Positions 50,624 to 58,992 of a DNA stretch of 64,000 nucleotides are shown here, piece by piece. Location of the stretch: contig NZ_JANFQO010000002.1 of assembly GCF_024437735.1 (NCBI RefSeq), forward strand, positions 1 to 64,000, written 5' to 3'. A program made the translations under genes and the position numbers. The notes under the pieces are model-generated. The model saw only the letters and a program-made list of their open reading frames with translations, was not told the origin of the DNA and searched no databases. Position 1 is the first letter of the stretch, and the number at the start of each line of letters is the position of its first letter. This DNA comes from Tahibacter harae. GTDB lineage: Bacteria > Pseudomonadota > Gammaproteobacteria > Xanthomonadales > Rhodanobacteraceae.

Positions 50624-51190
50624 GGCGTTTTACCGATGATAGTGGGCAGCGCCCGATCATCCGTGACGCGGTCGCCGGCCAATGACCAGACTGCCGATTC
50701 GTCGGTATGCCACCGATGCCGGAGCCGCAATCGGGAATGAGGACAACAAGCCTGGCGTATTCGGCGACCGCGACGCTGGCCTGTATCGGTCCCGGCGTGG
50801 AGCTACCTACTGGTGCGGCCGCTTGAGAATAGTGCGGACCATGTGCAGGTTGCGTGCATCGGTTTGATCCATCGCGGTCCCGACCGCTACGCGCCTCAGG
50901 ACACCGGCGGCCTGTACGATTCCGCGGAGCGCTTCGCCACACTGATGAGGTTGGTGTTCGCGCAACCAGGAACGGCGGCACTTCGCCATCAGCAACTCGT
51001 CATCGACGAGGCGCGGTCCGGTGCGGCACGGGCTGCAGGTTTCACGCCCGGCCACCTGATCCGATCCGGCACGGGGCGATGCTCCCCGACAAGAAAGCAA
51101 TCGCCCCGGTGCCGCAGGCACATGACGCGCCGTTCCCCGCCTGCGGCTTGGTCGATCACGCAAGCTCCCCGCTCGCGATCGGAAATCGGG
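50624..51190. other. About 570 bases without a convincing gene
   Basis: Open frames on both strands overlap each other. None has a ribosome site or a family signature. Parts read like worn coding sequence, so a decayed gene is possible. The promoter of the CFA gene should lie near 50624-50720. Confidence 0.4.
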
Positions 51191-51838
51191 TCACGTGATC
51201 CGCAGCCGGTCGACCACGTTGCGCACGCCGCTGACCGCCCATGCCGCGCTTTCGGCGGCGATGCGCTCGTCCCAGCTGTCCACGTCGCCCGAGAGCGTCA
51301 CGGTCGTGCCATCCACGACGATGCCGATCCGGTCGGCTTCCAGCCGCGCATGACGCGACAACGCGGTCGCGATGCGCTGCTTCACGTCGGCGGGCTGCAC
51401 GTGTGGCGCGATCTCGATCTGGTTGAATACACCGACGACGCCGGAAAGCTCGCGCACTGCCTTTTCGGCAGCCGTCCGCTGGTGGTTCCAGCTCACTTCA
51501 CCGGATAGCGTCACCCAGCCCTCCGACACACGCACCTTGACGGCGTCCTGTGGCACCTGCGTGTTCCACGCAAGAATGTTCACCGCGCGCTGCGCAATCT
51601 CGTCGTCGGCCCGGCGCTTGTGGCCGGGCAGGCGCACCTCGATATCCTGGGCGATGCCCCGGACTCCTTTCACGCGCCAGACGGCGCGCTCCGCCGCCAT
51701 TTTCTGGGGATAAGAGCTGACGTGTCCGCTCAGTGTGACCACGCCGTGCTCGGCCGCAACACCGATGCTCGCCGCATCGATGCTGGGTTCGAATGCCAGT
51801 TCGTCGATGACGTTCTGGCGCAGTTGTTTGTCGTCCAT
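51191..51838 (-). CDS. Three-BON-domain protein (OsmY-like)
   Basis: A 215-residue protein of three BON domains (about residues 5-70, 78-145, 150-215). Each contains the V-x-x-G-x-V-T-L-x-G-x-V core and a closing V-x-x-V hydrophobic pair. No signal peptide is visible, so it is probably cytoplasmic or exported by another route, unlike periplasmic OsmY. BON proteins bind membranes or phospholipids and are frequently induced by osmotic or oxygen stress. ATG 51838 has GGAG seven bases upstream. It follows the Hsp20 gene by 74 bases on the same strand and probably shares its FNR-box promoter. Confidence 0.92.
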   Translation of the reverse strand: MDDKQLRQNVIDELAFEPSIDAASIGVAAEHGVVTLSGHVSSYPQKMAAERAVWRVKGVRGIAQDIEVRLPGHKRRADDEIAQRAVNILAWNTQVPQDAVKVRVSEGWVTLSGEVSWNHQRTAAEKAVRELSGVVGVFNQIEIAPHVQPADVKQRIATALSRHARLEADRIGIVVDGTTVTLSGDVDSWDERIAAESAAWAVSGVRNVVDRLRIT

Positions 51839-51912
51839 CAGGGTTCTCCGGAGTTTGGACCCGTGTTCGCCATTCGCCGGGCCGACGCTACGGTGCGGCC
51901 GCGGCGACGGCC

Positions 51913-52353
51913 TCACGTCACTGCGATGCGGCGCGCGTCGCCATTGCGCTTCTTCGGCACGGTCAGCGTCAGCACGCCGTTGGCATAGTGCGCCTCGGCT
52001 TTCGTGCCCTCGAGTTCGTCCGGAAGCGTGAAGGCGCGGTAAGCCTTGCCGTAGTAGCTCTCGACGCAGATCTCCTGCTCGCCTTCGTGCTTCTCCTCGC
52101 GCTTGAACTCGGCACTGATGGAGACTTGGTTGCCTTGCACCGAGATGTCGATATCCTTCTTGTCGACACCCGGGAGCTGCGCCTTGACGACGTACGACTT
52201 TTCTTTCTCGGTGACATCCACCGGAATGCTGGCAGCGTCGAAGTCTCGCGGCAGCAGGCGTCCGCCCAGGCCGCGGAACAGGTCTTCGAAGCTTGAGGAA
52301 GGGTCGATCCGCGCAAGGTTCTTGAACGGACTCCAGCGGCTCAGTGCATTCAT
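51913..52353 (-). CDS. Small heat-shock protein, Hsp20/alpha-crystallin family
   Basis: A 146-residue chaperone with a short N-terminal arm, the alpha-crystallin domain from about residue 43 (PVDVTEKEKSYVVKAQLPGV) to 135, and the family closing motif ANGVLTLTVPK. It would hold unfolding proteins as an ATP-independent chaperone. ATG 52353 is preceded by GGGAG six bases upstream. An FNR-like box 129 bases upstream with a correctly spaced -10 suggests low-oxygen induction together with the BON gene downstream. Confidence 0.95.
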   Translation of the reverse strand: MNALSRWSPFKNLARIDPSSSFEDLFRGLGGRLLPRDFDAASIPVDVTEKEKSYVVKAQLPGVDKKDIDISVQGNQVSISAEFKREEKHEGEQEICVESYYGKAYRAFTLPDELEGTKAEAHYANGVLTLTVPKKRNGDARRIAVT

Positions 52354-52481
52354 GGCATTCTCCCAATATGGTAGGGGGGGGGCCGCCTGCCGGCCGCGCC
52401 GCGCCGCGCTATTGCATCGCGGACTATCGCCGGTCCCGGAAGACGGCAAAAAAAGCCTACGCCACGCCCTGGGCGGGGGAA

Positions 52482-52495
52482 TTGACCTGGATCAA
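52482..52495 (-). promoter_or_regulatory. FNR/ANR/Dnr-like box upstream of Hsp20
   Basis: TTGAC-CTGG-ATCAA on the plus strand. Reading on the minus strand, TAGGCT (52459-52454) follows after exactly 22 bases, the class-II FNR arrangement. The predicted leader to the Hsp20 ATG is about 94 bases. Confidence 0.65.
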
Positions 52496-52763
52496 GGAAT
52501 TTTTGGGCGTGCCCGCATTGAGTGACGCGCGTCGGCCTTGTTCGCTGGACGATGATAAGGTCCGCGTCGAGCATCTGCCCGACTTCGACGGCGATCCGGT
52601 CCCGCGCCGAAACGCGCGACGTGCTCGCGCATCGCTCCCGCTGCACTGATTGATCTTCGCGAATACCGTCACTCACACCACGAACGCGAGCGACATTTCA
52701 GTGCCGCTCGCTCCGACGGCGCAGCACCAGCTCAAGGCCATACAGCAAGCCAATGCCGGCGAC

Positions 52764-52777
52764 TTGATGCGGATCAA
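52764..52777 (+). promoter_or_regulatory. Perfect FNR/ANR/Dnr-like box upstream of USP
   Basis: TTGAT-GCGG-ATCAA, followed after 21 bases by TAGCAT (52799-52804) as a -10. The predicted start is near 52811, 110 bases before the USP ATG. This box and the one at 52482 form a back-to-back pair of stress promoters. Confidence 0.7.
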
Positions 52778-52920
52778 TGCGGCGGGAATCGTGCGGCTTA
52801 GCATCCGGATGAAACTTCAAGGTCGTGGTCGACTCGGGCCGTTGCCCGGACTTCCACGATCACGATGGTTTCCGCAACGCAGAGCAGATGGGTCGTAACC
52901 ACACTGACCGGAGAATTGCC

Positions 52921-53409
52921 ATGTTCACGCACGTGTTGCTGCCAACCGACGGATCGGCCCAGTCCACTGCAGCCGTCGAGTGCGGCCTTCGCCTGGCCAA
53001 GGCGTTGAATGCCCGCGCGACGGTGTTCAACGCGCAGCCCGAATTCCATGTTTTCACGGTGCGGGCGGAGTTGCTCGAAGACAGTCGCGAAGAATGCGTC
53101 AAGCACGCTACGGCCAAGGCCGACACTTGCCTGGGCGACGCCCGCGCCGTCGCGAAGAGGCTGGGGTTTGCCTGCGACGTGGAGTTCGTGCTGAGCGACC
53201 AGGTGTATTCCGCCATCATCGCTGCGGCGCAGAAGCACGGCTGCGACCTGATCGTCATGGCCTCCCACGGCAGGCGGGGAATGCAGGCCCTGCTCCTCGG
53301 CAGCGAAACACATAAAGTGCTGACCCACGGCGACATTCCCGTTCTGGTGTACCCGGCCGCGAAACAGCGCGTGTCCTTCGGCCCGGCAGCCGAAGCGATC
53401 AATCCGTGA
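52921..53409 (+). CDS. Universal stress protein (UspA fold)
   Basis: A 162-residue single-domain USP. It starts MFTHVLLPTDGSAQS, a typical strand plus nucleotide loop, and has the C-terminal ATP-binding pattern VMASHGRRG...LLGS followed by PVLVYP. ATG 52921 has GGAG seven bases upstream. USPs of this kind are classical ANR/FNR targets in pseudomonads and help survival under oxygen limitation. It is divergent from Hsp20, and both are preceded by FNR-like boxes. Confidence 0.93.
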   Translation: MFTHVLLPTDGSAQSTAAVECGLRLAKALNARATVFNAQPEFHVFTVRAELLEDSREECVKHATAKADTCLGDARAVAKRLGFACDVEFVLSDQVYSAIIAAAQKHGCDLIVMASHGRRGMQALLLGSETHKVLTHGDIPVLVYPAAKQRVSFGPAAEAINP

Positions 53410-54625
53410 TCGTCAGCGTCCGCGTTTCCTTCATCGACCCGGATTTCTACAGCGCCCTCGATCACCACACTCTTGTCCAGGGTCATTCTCATGTCGTGGC
53501 TCCGGCGGACACGCGAGCGTGTCGGCGGCGAGCGATGACGCCGAGAACCGGCCGCTGATGCTTCAGCGTAACGGCGTGACGAACCGCTTCGCCTACGCGC
53601 CGGCCGGCATGCGCTACCGCGGGCAGTCTGATGAAGCAGCCAAACGGCCAGTGGACGGACGACCAAGCAGCAGCGCGGTTCCTGCCGGACAACATGCACC
53701 TGGCCAAGAACGGACCAGTGACGATTCCGCTGCCCGAAGGTCTTCCCGCGCGCCTCGTGCACGGTGACGGCACCTTTGGAACGCCGATTCCCGCGGACGG
53801 CGTCACCACGTTTGCGGGAATCAGCCTCATTTCCGGCTTCGGCATACGGGCTCGGTTCTTGGGCTTGCACGGCCGACTGGAACGCCGCTGCGACAATCGG
53901 CCTGAATCGTCCAGGGGCTTGTAGACATCTCCGCGCCATTCGCAATTTCCGCAACGGAGATGGCGATGAGCGCCGCCTGGGGATCGCGACTTGCCGCCTT
54001 TGCAGTTGGGATCCGAAAGCCAGGAAAGCCGCCTGGAGCGACCAAGCTGAGGTCAACCAGAACGCCGAGGCCTGACGCCTCGAGGCGGAACTCAAGCGCG
54101 TCACCGCGGAAAGGGGCATCGCCCGCACGGATGGCATGGCGCGGCATCGGCCAGACGGACTTACTCCTCGTCCGGCCCTCATACAGTATCGCCACGTGCC
54201 GCAAGCGTCGCCAGGAGGCCGTCGTCGGCGCGGAGCCCGGCGAACGGCACCACGCTACCCGGGGGTTCGGTCTGCTGGGTGTCGTGCCGCAGCTTCGCCG
54301 GCTGGCTGTTCGCCACTTCTGCGCTTGGCAAGCAGCGCCGATGTTCTGGAACATGTGGGCAGAATTCGACTGAAATATCAACGACGTGGCGGATCCCGGC
54401 TTCTCTCGCGACATCAGTGCAGTTGAGCTTCGGCCAGGCTTGCCCGTAGGCTGAACAGGTCGCATGGCAGGTCAGCGAACTCAGTCGTTTGTATCACAGG
54501 CGGCCTTTCACCCAGCGTCCTTGCTCTGACCTGGCGACCTGTGATCGAGTCTTGCCCTTGTTTTGGTTTCCGCCAGGACGCTGCGACGCGCGCGCCTCCC
54601 CAGCCCCCGAAGAGAGAAACACTGT
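53410..54625. other. 1.2-kb gene-poor region with remnants
   Basis: No intact gene is convincing. A 97-residue plus-strand ORF (53631-53924) has no ribosome site or known family. A short minus-strand ORF from ATG 53492 has GGAG upstream but then runs antisense through USP. The right part holds a possible transposase fragment (listed separately). The region looks like an insertion scar rather than functional spacer. Confidence 0.45.
54013..54135 (+). pseudogene. Possible IS3-type OrfA transposase fragment with in-frame stop
   Basis: One frame reads WSDQAEVNQNAEA, then a TGA stop, then RLEAELKRVTAERGI. This resembles the helix-turn-helix to leucine-zipper junction of IS3-family OrfA proteins (a W-x-x-QAEV segment, then LxxEL-x-RVTxERxIL). 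Sequence on both sides does not continue the match. No terminal inverted repeats or target duplications are found by eye, so at most a small relic is present. Confidence 0.3.
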
Positions 54626-56011
54626 ATGACTCGCAGAGCTTGCCGCAACCTTGTCGCTTTCGGCGCGATCGGTCTTTTCGCTTTTCCACCGGCCGGTGTC
54701 TCGGCATCCCGGGAGCCTGTGGCCGTCCGAACGAATTTTTCGGTCACGACGACCAGCGACAGCGGTGCCGGCAGCCTGCGCCAGGCCATACTCGATGCGA
54801 ACGCCGACGTGGGCGGCCCGCACGCGATCACCTTCGCAGTGACCGGCACGATCACGCTGGCGAGTTCGCTGCCGGCCGTCACCCGGCCGCTGACGATCAC
54901 GGGGCCCGGTGTCGACCAGCTGACAATCACGGGCAACAACACCTTCGGGATATTCACCGTACAGAGTTCGCTGACCATATCCGATGCCACGATACGCGGA
55001 GGGTTCAGCCCGAACGCGGCCTTCGGCGGCGCATTCCATGTCGGCGGCACCTTGAACGCCAACCGCTGCCTGATCCGCGACAACACCTCCGGCGCCGGCG
55101 GCGTCGGCAGCGGCATTGCCGTCATCAGCGGTTCGGCGACCATCGCGAACAGCCTCTTCACCAACAATGCCGGCGTGAGCGTGATCCATAGCGGCAGCCT
55201 GACGCTGAACAACACGACGCTCAGCCACAATGCCGGCCAGGCCGTGTACTTCTTTCCCGACATCGGGCCTGTGTCTGTCACGCTGCAGAACACGACGATC
55301 GCGGACCAGAGCAACGCCCTACTGTTCGATGGGCGCTTCGGTCCGATGACGCTGACGATCGGCAATACGATACTCGCCAGTACCATTCAGAATGCGCTGA
55401 CCGTCGGCACCACCGTGCCGACGCTCGTGTCGCTCGGCGGCAATATCAGCAACGACAACACGCTCGCGCTCGCCGGCCCGGGCGATGTGCTCGGCACTAA
55501 CCCGGTGCTCGCACCGCTCGGCAACTACGGCGGTACGATTCCGACGCACGCGCTGCTCCCGGGCAGCCCGGCCATCGACCACGGTGTCGCGGCCGGCGCG
55601 CCGGCGCTGGATCAGCGCGGTATCGCGCGGCCGCAGCTGGCGGGTATCGACACGGGGGCCTACGAATCGCGCGGATTCACCCTCGCCATCAGCGGTGGCG
55701 GCAGCCAGAGTGCAGTGGTGAACACGACGTTCGCCAATCCGCTGTCGGTGGCGCTCGCCGCGAATGCGGCTGGCGAGCCGGTGGATGGCGGCCGGGTCAG
55801 TTTCGCCGCGCCGGTCAGCGGTGCCAGTTCGAGCCTTGCTCCGAATCCCGCGACGATCAGTGCCGGCGTCGCGGGCACGACGGCAACGGCGAACGGCACC
55901 GTCGGCACCTATACGGTCGTCGCGAGCAGCGCCGGTACGCCGGGCCCGGTGAACTTCGCGCTGGAGAACATGACCACGCCGGTGACGCTGCAAGCCTTCG
56001 ATGTGGAATGA
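54626..56011 (+). CDS. Secreted CSLREAI-type beta-helix protein
   Basis: A 461-residue protein with a Sec signal (about residues 1-30). The CSLREAI-like motif VTTTSDSGAGSLRQAILDAN follows, then a right-handed parallel beta-helix region (about 65-270) with repeated short turns (for example SLTISDATI, SLTLNNTTL). A choice-of-anchor-Q-like segment (GGTIPTHALLPGSPAIDHG, about residues 305-330) comes next, and a C-terminal Ig-like domain (about 355-450). Such proteins are extracellular and often bind or cleave polysaccharides, but no catalytic residues are evident. ATG 54626 follows GAAGAGAG. A hairpin just after the stop separates it from the convergent lipid operon. Confidence 0.85.
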   Translation: MTRRACRNLVAFGAIGLFAFPPAGVSASREPVAVRTNFSVTTTSDSGAGSLRQAILDANADVGGPHAITFAVTGTITLASSLPAVTRPLTITGPGVDQLTITGNNTFGIFTVQSSLTISDATIRGGFSPNAAFGGAFHVGGTLNANRCLIRDNTSGAGGVGSGIAVISGSATIANSLFTNNAGVSVIHSGSLTLNNTTLSHNAGQAVYFFPDIGPVSVTLQNTTIADQSNALLFDGRFGPMTLTIGNTILASTIQNALTVGTTVPTLVSLGGNISNDNTLALAGPGDVLGTNPVLAPLGNYGGTIPTHALLPGSPAIDHGVAAGAPALDQRGIARPQLAGIDTGAYESRGFTLAISGGGSQSAVVNTTFANPLSVALAANAAGEPVDGGRVSFAAPVSGASSSLAPNPATISAGVAGTTATANGTVGTYTVVASSAGTPGPVNFALENMTTPVTLQAFDVE

Positions 56012-56034
56012 GGCCGGTTCGCGCAAAACCGGCC
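56012..56034. terminator. Hairpin between convergent genes
   Basis: GGCCGGTT (56012-56019) pairs perfectly with AACCGGCC (56027-56034) over a seven-base loop. It starts one base after the beta-helix stop and lies just before the lipocalin stop. No T-run follows on the plus strand. Confidence 0.5.
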
Positions 56035-56043
56035 CCTGCCCGG

Positions 56044-56601
56044 TCAATGCACCGGTTCGCGGCCGCCGGGAAAGCCTGCTTCCGGCCAGGCCTGCGGTAC
56101 GCGGCGCACGTCTTCGGGCGCATAGCCCAGGGCGAGCAATCGCGACAGCAAGGCCTCGTAGCGTTCCGGCGGCAGCGTCGGCGTGCGCGCCATGATCCAG
56201 GCATAGTCGCGCTTGCTGCGTGCGACGATGGTTTCCTGGTAGTCGGCGTCGACGTAGGCGATCACGTATTCGGCGCGGATCGGCCAGATGAACTGCATGC
56301 CCCAAACGGCGTTGCCGCTGCCCTGCTCCGCCCATCCCTTGGGCCGCATCACCTTGAGGGGGCCGTCCGGCGTCTTGCGGTAGCGGAAGGTCGTGCGGAT
56401 GGTGCCATCGCTGTCGAGTACGTAGCTTTCGATGGCGTTGTGCGCATGCCGCTCGGGCCAGCTGGGCACGTGCGCGATGACGTACCAGTCCCCCATGAAG
56501 CGTGGCAGGTCGACCGATTCCATGCGCGGCAGCACCGGGTTCGCCGCACAGGCGGTGAGCATCAGCGGGATCGCGGCGAACAGACCGCCGCGCAGGCTCA
56601 T
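56044..56601 (-). CDS. blc: Bacterial lipocalin (Blc-like lipoprotein)
   Basis: A 185-residue outer-membrane lipocalin. The N-terminus has a signal with lipobox LTAC (Cys near residue 18). The lipocalin GxW appears in FMGDWYVIAHVP, and the later YVIAYVDADYQETIVARSKRDYAWIMART matches the third conserved region of Blc. It binds fatty acids or lysophospholipids and is a usual last gene of desaturase/CFA-type lipid operons. ATG 56601 overlaps the upstream methyltransferase stop (ATGA). Confidence 0.93.
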   Translation of the reverse strand: MSLRGGLFAAIPLMLTACAANPVLPRMESVDLPRFMGDWYVIAHVPSWPERHAHNAIESYVLDSDGTIRTTFRYRKTPDGPLKVMRPKGWAEQGSGNAVWGMQFIWPIRAEYVIAYVDADYQETIVARSKRDYAWIMARTPTLPPERYEALLSRLLALGYAPEDVRRVPQAWPEAGFPGGREPVH

Positions 56602-57683
56602 GACACGCTCCGGCGGACGAAGCGATAGTGCGCCACCATCCATTCGCCCCCGCCGTCGTAGCCGAAAAGTTCGGCGCAGGCCATCCAGAACAGACGCCAG
56701 CGGTGGAACCAGAGCGCCGCAGCCGCGCCGTAGGTCTGCTGCAGCACGGGCATGAGTACTTCGCGGTGGCGGTCCTGCCCCGCCAGCCAGTGGTTGGCCG
56801 TACGCGCGTAGTGCGTGCCGTCCACGAGCCAGCGCTGCTCCAGCGCCAGATTGTCCTGGAACCAGGCCAGCGTATCGGCCGAGGGCATGAGGCCGCCGGT
56901 GAAGAAATGCCGGCCCATCCAGTTGTCCTCGCCCTGGGTCTCGAACGGATAGGCAAGCGTGCGATGGCAGAAAATGTGGACGAAGAGACTTCCCTGCGGC
57001 CGCAGCCACCGCGCGATGCGGGACAGCAGCACCGCGTAATTGCGCAGGTGCTCGAACATCTCGATGGAGATGCAGCGGTCGAACGCCGCCGCTTCCAGTT
57101 CCAGCCGGTTTACGTCGCAGGTGACCACGCGCACGTTGGCCAGACCGCGTTCGGCACAGCGCGCCTGGATGAATTCGCGCTGCGACTGCGAGTTCGATAC
57201 GGCGACGATGCGCGATTGTGGAAAGCGTTCGGCCAAGTACAGCGTCAGCGAACCCCAGCCGCAGCCCAATTCGAGAATATCCTGGCCATCGGCAAGTTCC
57301 GCGCGCTGCACGTAGAGTTCGAGCATGGCGACTTCGGCCTGGGCCAACGTCTCGCGTCCCGTCGGGTAGTAGCAGGATGAATACTTCAGGCGCGGCCCCA
57401 GGCAATGCTGGAAGAACGCCGGCGGCAACTCGTAGTGCTGGCGGTTGGCCGCATCGGTGTGCAGGGCGATGACGCTGTGTGACAGGCTCTGGCGTAACCT
57501 GCTGAAACGCGCTTCCTGCGCTTCAGGACCGCCGGCGGATTCCTCGTACAGACGCTGCCGGCACAACTGGCGTATGCCGAACCGCAGCAGCACATCGGGC
57601 AGCCAGCCGCGCTCGGCCAGGCCGACAAGTCCAGGCGCCGCACGATCGGTGTCGCGTTCAGCAGTCACAATCTCGGTATTCAT
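56598..57683 (-). CDS. CFA-like SAM-dependent methyltransferase
   Basis: A 361-residue class I methyltransferase of the cyclopropane-synthase superfamily but shorter and divergent from Cfa. It has HYELPPAFFQHCLGPRLKYS, SAM loop ILELGCGWGSLTLYLAERFP and SIEMFEHLRNYAVLL. It lacks the N-terminal lipid-binding DGWW region of true Cfa. Its place in the lipid operon suggests methylation of an unsaturated or otherwise modified acyl chain (for example a methyl-branched or furan-type fatty acid), but the substrate is not shown. ATGA overlaps on both sides couple it to DUF1295 and lipocalin genes. Confidence 0.9.
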   Translation of the reverse strand: MNTEIVTAERDTDRAAPGLVGLAERGWLPDVLLRFGIRQLCRQRLYEESAGGPEAQEARFSRLRQSLSHSVIALHTDAANRQHYELPPAFFQHCLGPRLKYSSCYYPTGRETLAQAEVAMLELYVQRAELADGQDILELGCGWGSLTLYLAERFPQSRIVAVSNSQSQREFIQARCAERGLANVRVVTCDVNRLELEAAAFDRCISIEMFEHLRNYAVLLSRIARWLRPQGSLFVHIFCHRTLAYPFETQGEDNWMGRHFFTGGLMPSADTLAWFQDNLALEQRWLVDGTHYARTANHWLAGQDRHREVLMPVLQQTYGAAAALWFHRWRLFWMACAELFGYDGGGEWMVAHYRFVRRSVS

Positions 57684-58462
57684 CGGTCGCTCCGGGGAAA
57701 CCAGGGAAACAGCATCGGCGTGCGGCGCATGTAATCGCGGTAGTCATCGCCGCGCGTGCGCAAGGCCTGCGCCTCAGTGAAGGGAATGCCGCTGAGCCAG
57801 CGCAGGAACACGAACATCACCAGCGGCCCGAACCACGCCAGCGCCCAGCGCGGCGAACCCCAGGCCAGCGCGACATAGGCAAACCAGTGCAGCCACTCGA
57901 AGAAGTAGTTCGGGTGGCGCGAATAGCGCCAGAGTCCGTCACGGCAGGTGCGTCCGCGGTTGGCGGGATCGTGGCGGAAGCGGCGCAGCTGCGCATCGGC
58001 GATCGACTCGCCGGCGACACCGGCCAGCCAGATCAGCAGGCCCGCGATCCACGCCGGATGTACCTGGTCGATGGGACTGCCTGCCACCGCCGCGAACGGC
58101 AGGGCGAACAGCACGATGAGGAAGGCCTGGAACTGGAAGAATGCGAACCAGCGCCAGTCCGAATCGCCCCACAGCGTGCGCAGGTAGGCGTAGCGCCCGT
58201 CTTCGGTCTCTGCGCGTACACGCCGCCACAAATGCCGCGCCAGGCGCAGTCCCCACGCGGCGCCAAGCAGCGCCAGCGTCACCCGCGACCAGGCCGCGCC
58301 CTCGCCCAGCGCGGCCAGTACCACCGCCGCGCCGCCGACGCCCGCGGCCCAGATGGCATCCACGATGCCGGCATTGCGCCGCTTGCGCTGCCAAAGCCAG
58401 CCCGCGCTCTGCGCAAGCGCGGCGAGCAGCCAGATCAATGCCAATTGCACAAGAACATTCAT
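57680..58462 (-). CDS. DUF1295 membrane protein (steroid-5-alpha-reductase-like fold)
   Basis: A 260-residue integral membrane protein with about six hydrophobic segments and the C-terminal signature GLWRYSRHPNYFFEWLHW, which DUF1295 shares with steroid 5-alpha-reductases and isoprenylcysteine methyltransferases. A membrane NADPH-dependent reductase for a lipid double bond is a reasonable guess from the fold; nobody can assign the substrate from sequence. ATG 58462 overlaps the DUF2878 stop (ATGA). Confidence 0.9.
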   Translation of the reverse strand: MNVLVQLALIWLLAALAQSAGWLWQRKRRNAGIVDAIWAAGVGGAAVVLAALGEGAAWSRVTLALLGAAWGLRLARHLWRRVRAETEDGRYAYLRTLWGDSDWRWFAFFQFQAFLIVLFALPFAAVAGSPIDQVHPAWIAGLLIWLAGVAGESIADAQLRRFRHDPANRGRTCRDGLWRYSRHPNYFFEWLHWFAYVALAWGSPRWALAWFGPLVMFVFLRWLSGIPFTEAQALRTRGDDYRDYMRRTPMLFPWFPRSDR

Positions 58463-58992
58463 GGACGAATACCTTCCATGCGATGGTGCGTGTGCGCAAA
58501 CCCGCGCGCCACGCTCGCGAGCAGCGGCAGCGCCACGCTCCAGGCCAGCGCCAGCACGGCCAGGCCGCGCCAGGCCGGTTGCGGGAACGCGACGGCGCCC
58601 AGCTGCGCGGCCGACCAGTAGGCCAGCGGACCACCGGCGGCAGCCACGAGCGCGCTGGCGCCGAGATGGCGTTGCGCCAGCACGAACGAATGGTTCAGCG
58701 TAAGTCCGAACGCGGCCCAGATCGCGAGCAGCCACGCCGGCGGCCACGGCGGCGACGCGGCTGCATACCGCGCCAGATCCAGCAGCGACAGGCCGCCGTC
58801 CAGCGCGAACCCGGCCGCGATGGCGAGCAGCGCCAGACGCGCGTCCGCGCGGCGCTGCGTCGAAACCAGCAATTGCACACTGCCCAGCAGCAGCACCGCC
58901 ATCGGTCCCAGCCATGTCCATCCGCGCGCCGCGCCGAGCACCGCGGCAAACCAGACCAGCTGGTAACCAAGAAAGTTGAAGACCTTACGCAT
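58459..58992 (-). CDS. DUF2878 small membrane protein
   Basis: A 177-residue protein with five or so hydrophobic segments, starting FNFLGYQLVWFAAVLGAA, and with the conserved ALDGGLSLL and FGLTLNHS parts seen in DUF2878 members. Its function is unknown, but the family is found nearly always in operons with CFA-like enzymes, DUF1365 and a flavin oxidoreductase, as here. ATG 58992 overlaps the end of the CFA gene by eight bases. Confidence 0.85.
   Translation of the reverse strand: MRKVFNFLGYQLVWFAAVLGAARGWTWLGPMAVLLLGSVQLLVSTQRRADARLALLAIAAGFALDGGLSLLDLARYAAASPPWPPAWLLAIWAAFGLTLNHSFVLAQRHLGASALVAAAGGPLAYWSAAQLGAVAFPQPAWRGLAVLALAWSVALPLLASVARGFAHTHHRMEGIRP

Noticed and set aside
50813-51508. 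231-codon ORF running into the antisense of the BON gene.
   Set aside because: Half is antisense to a real gene; the remainder has no recognisable domain.
52860-53492. Minus-strand ORF from ATG 53492 with GGAG upstream.
   Set aside because: Only about 27 codons lie outside the USP gene; the rest is its antisense.
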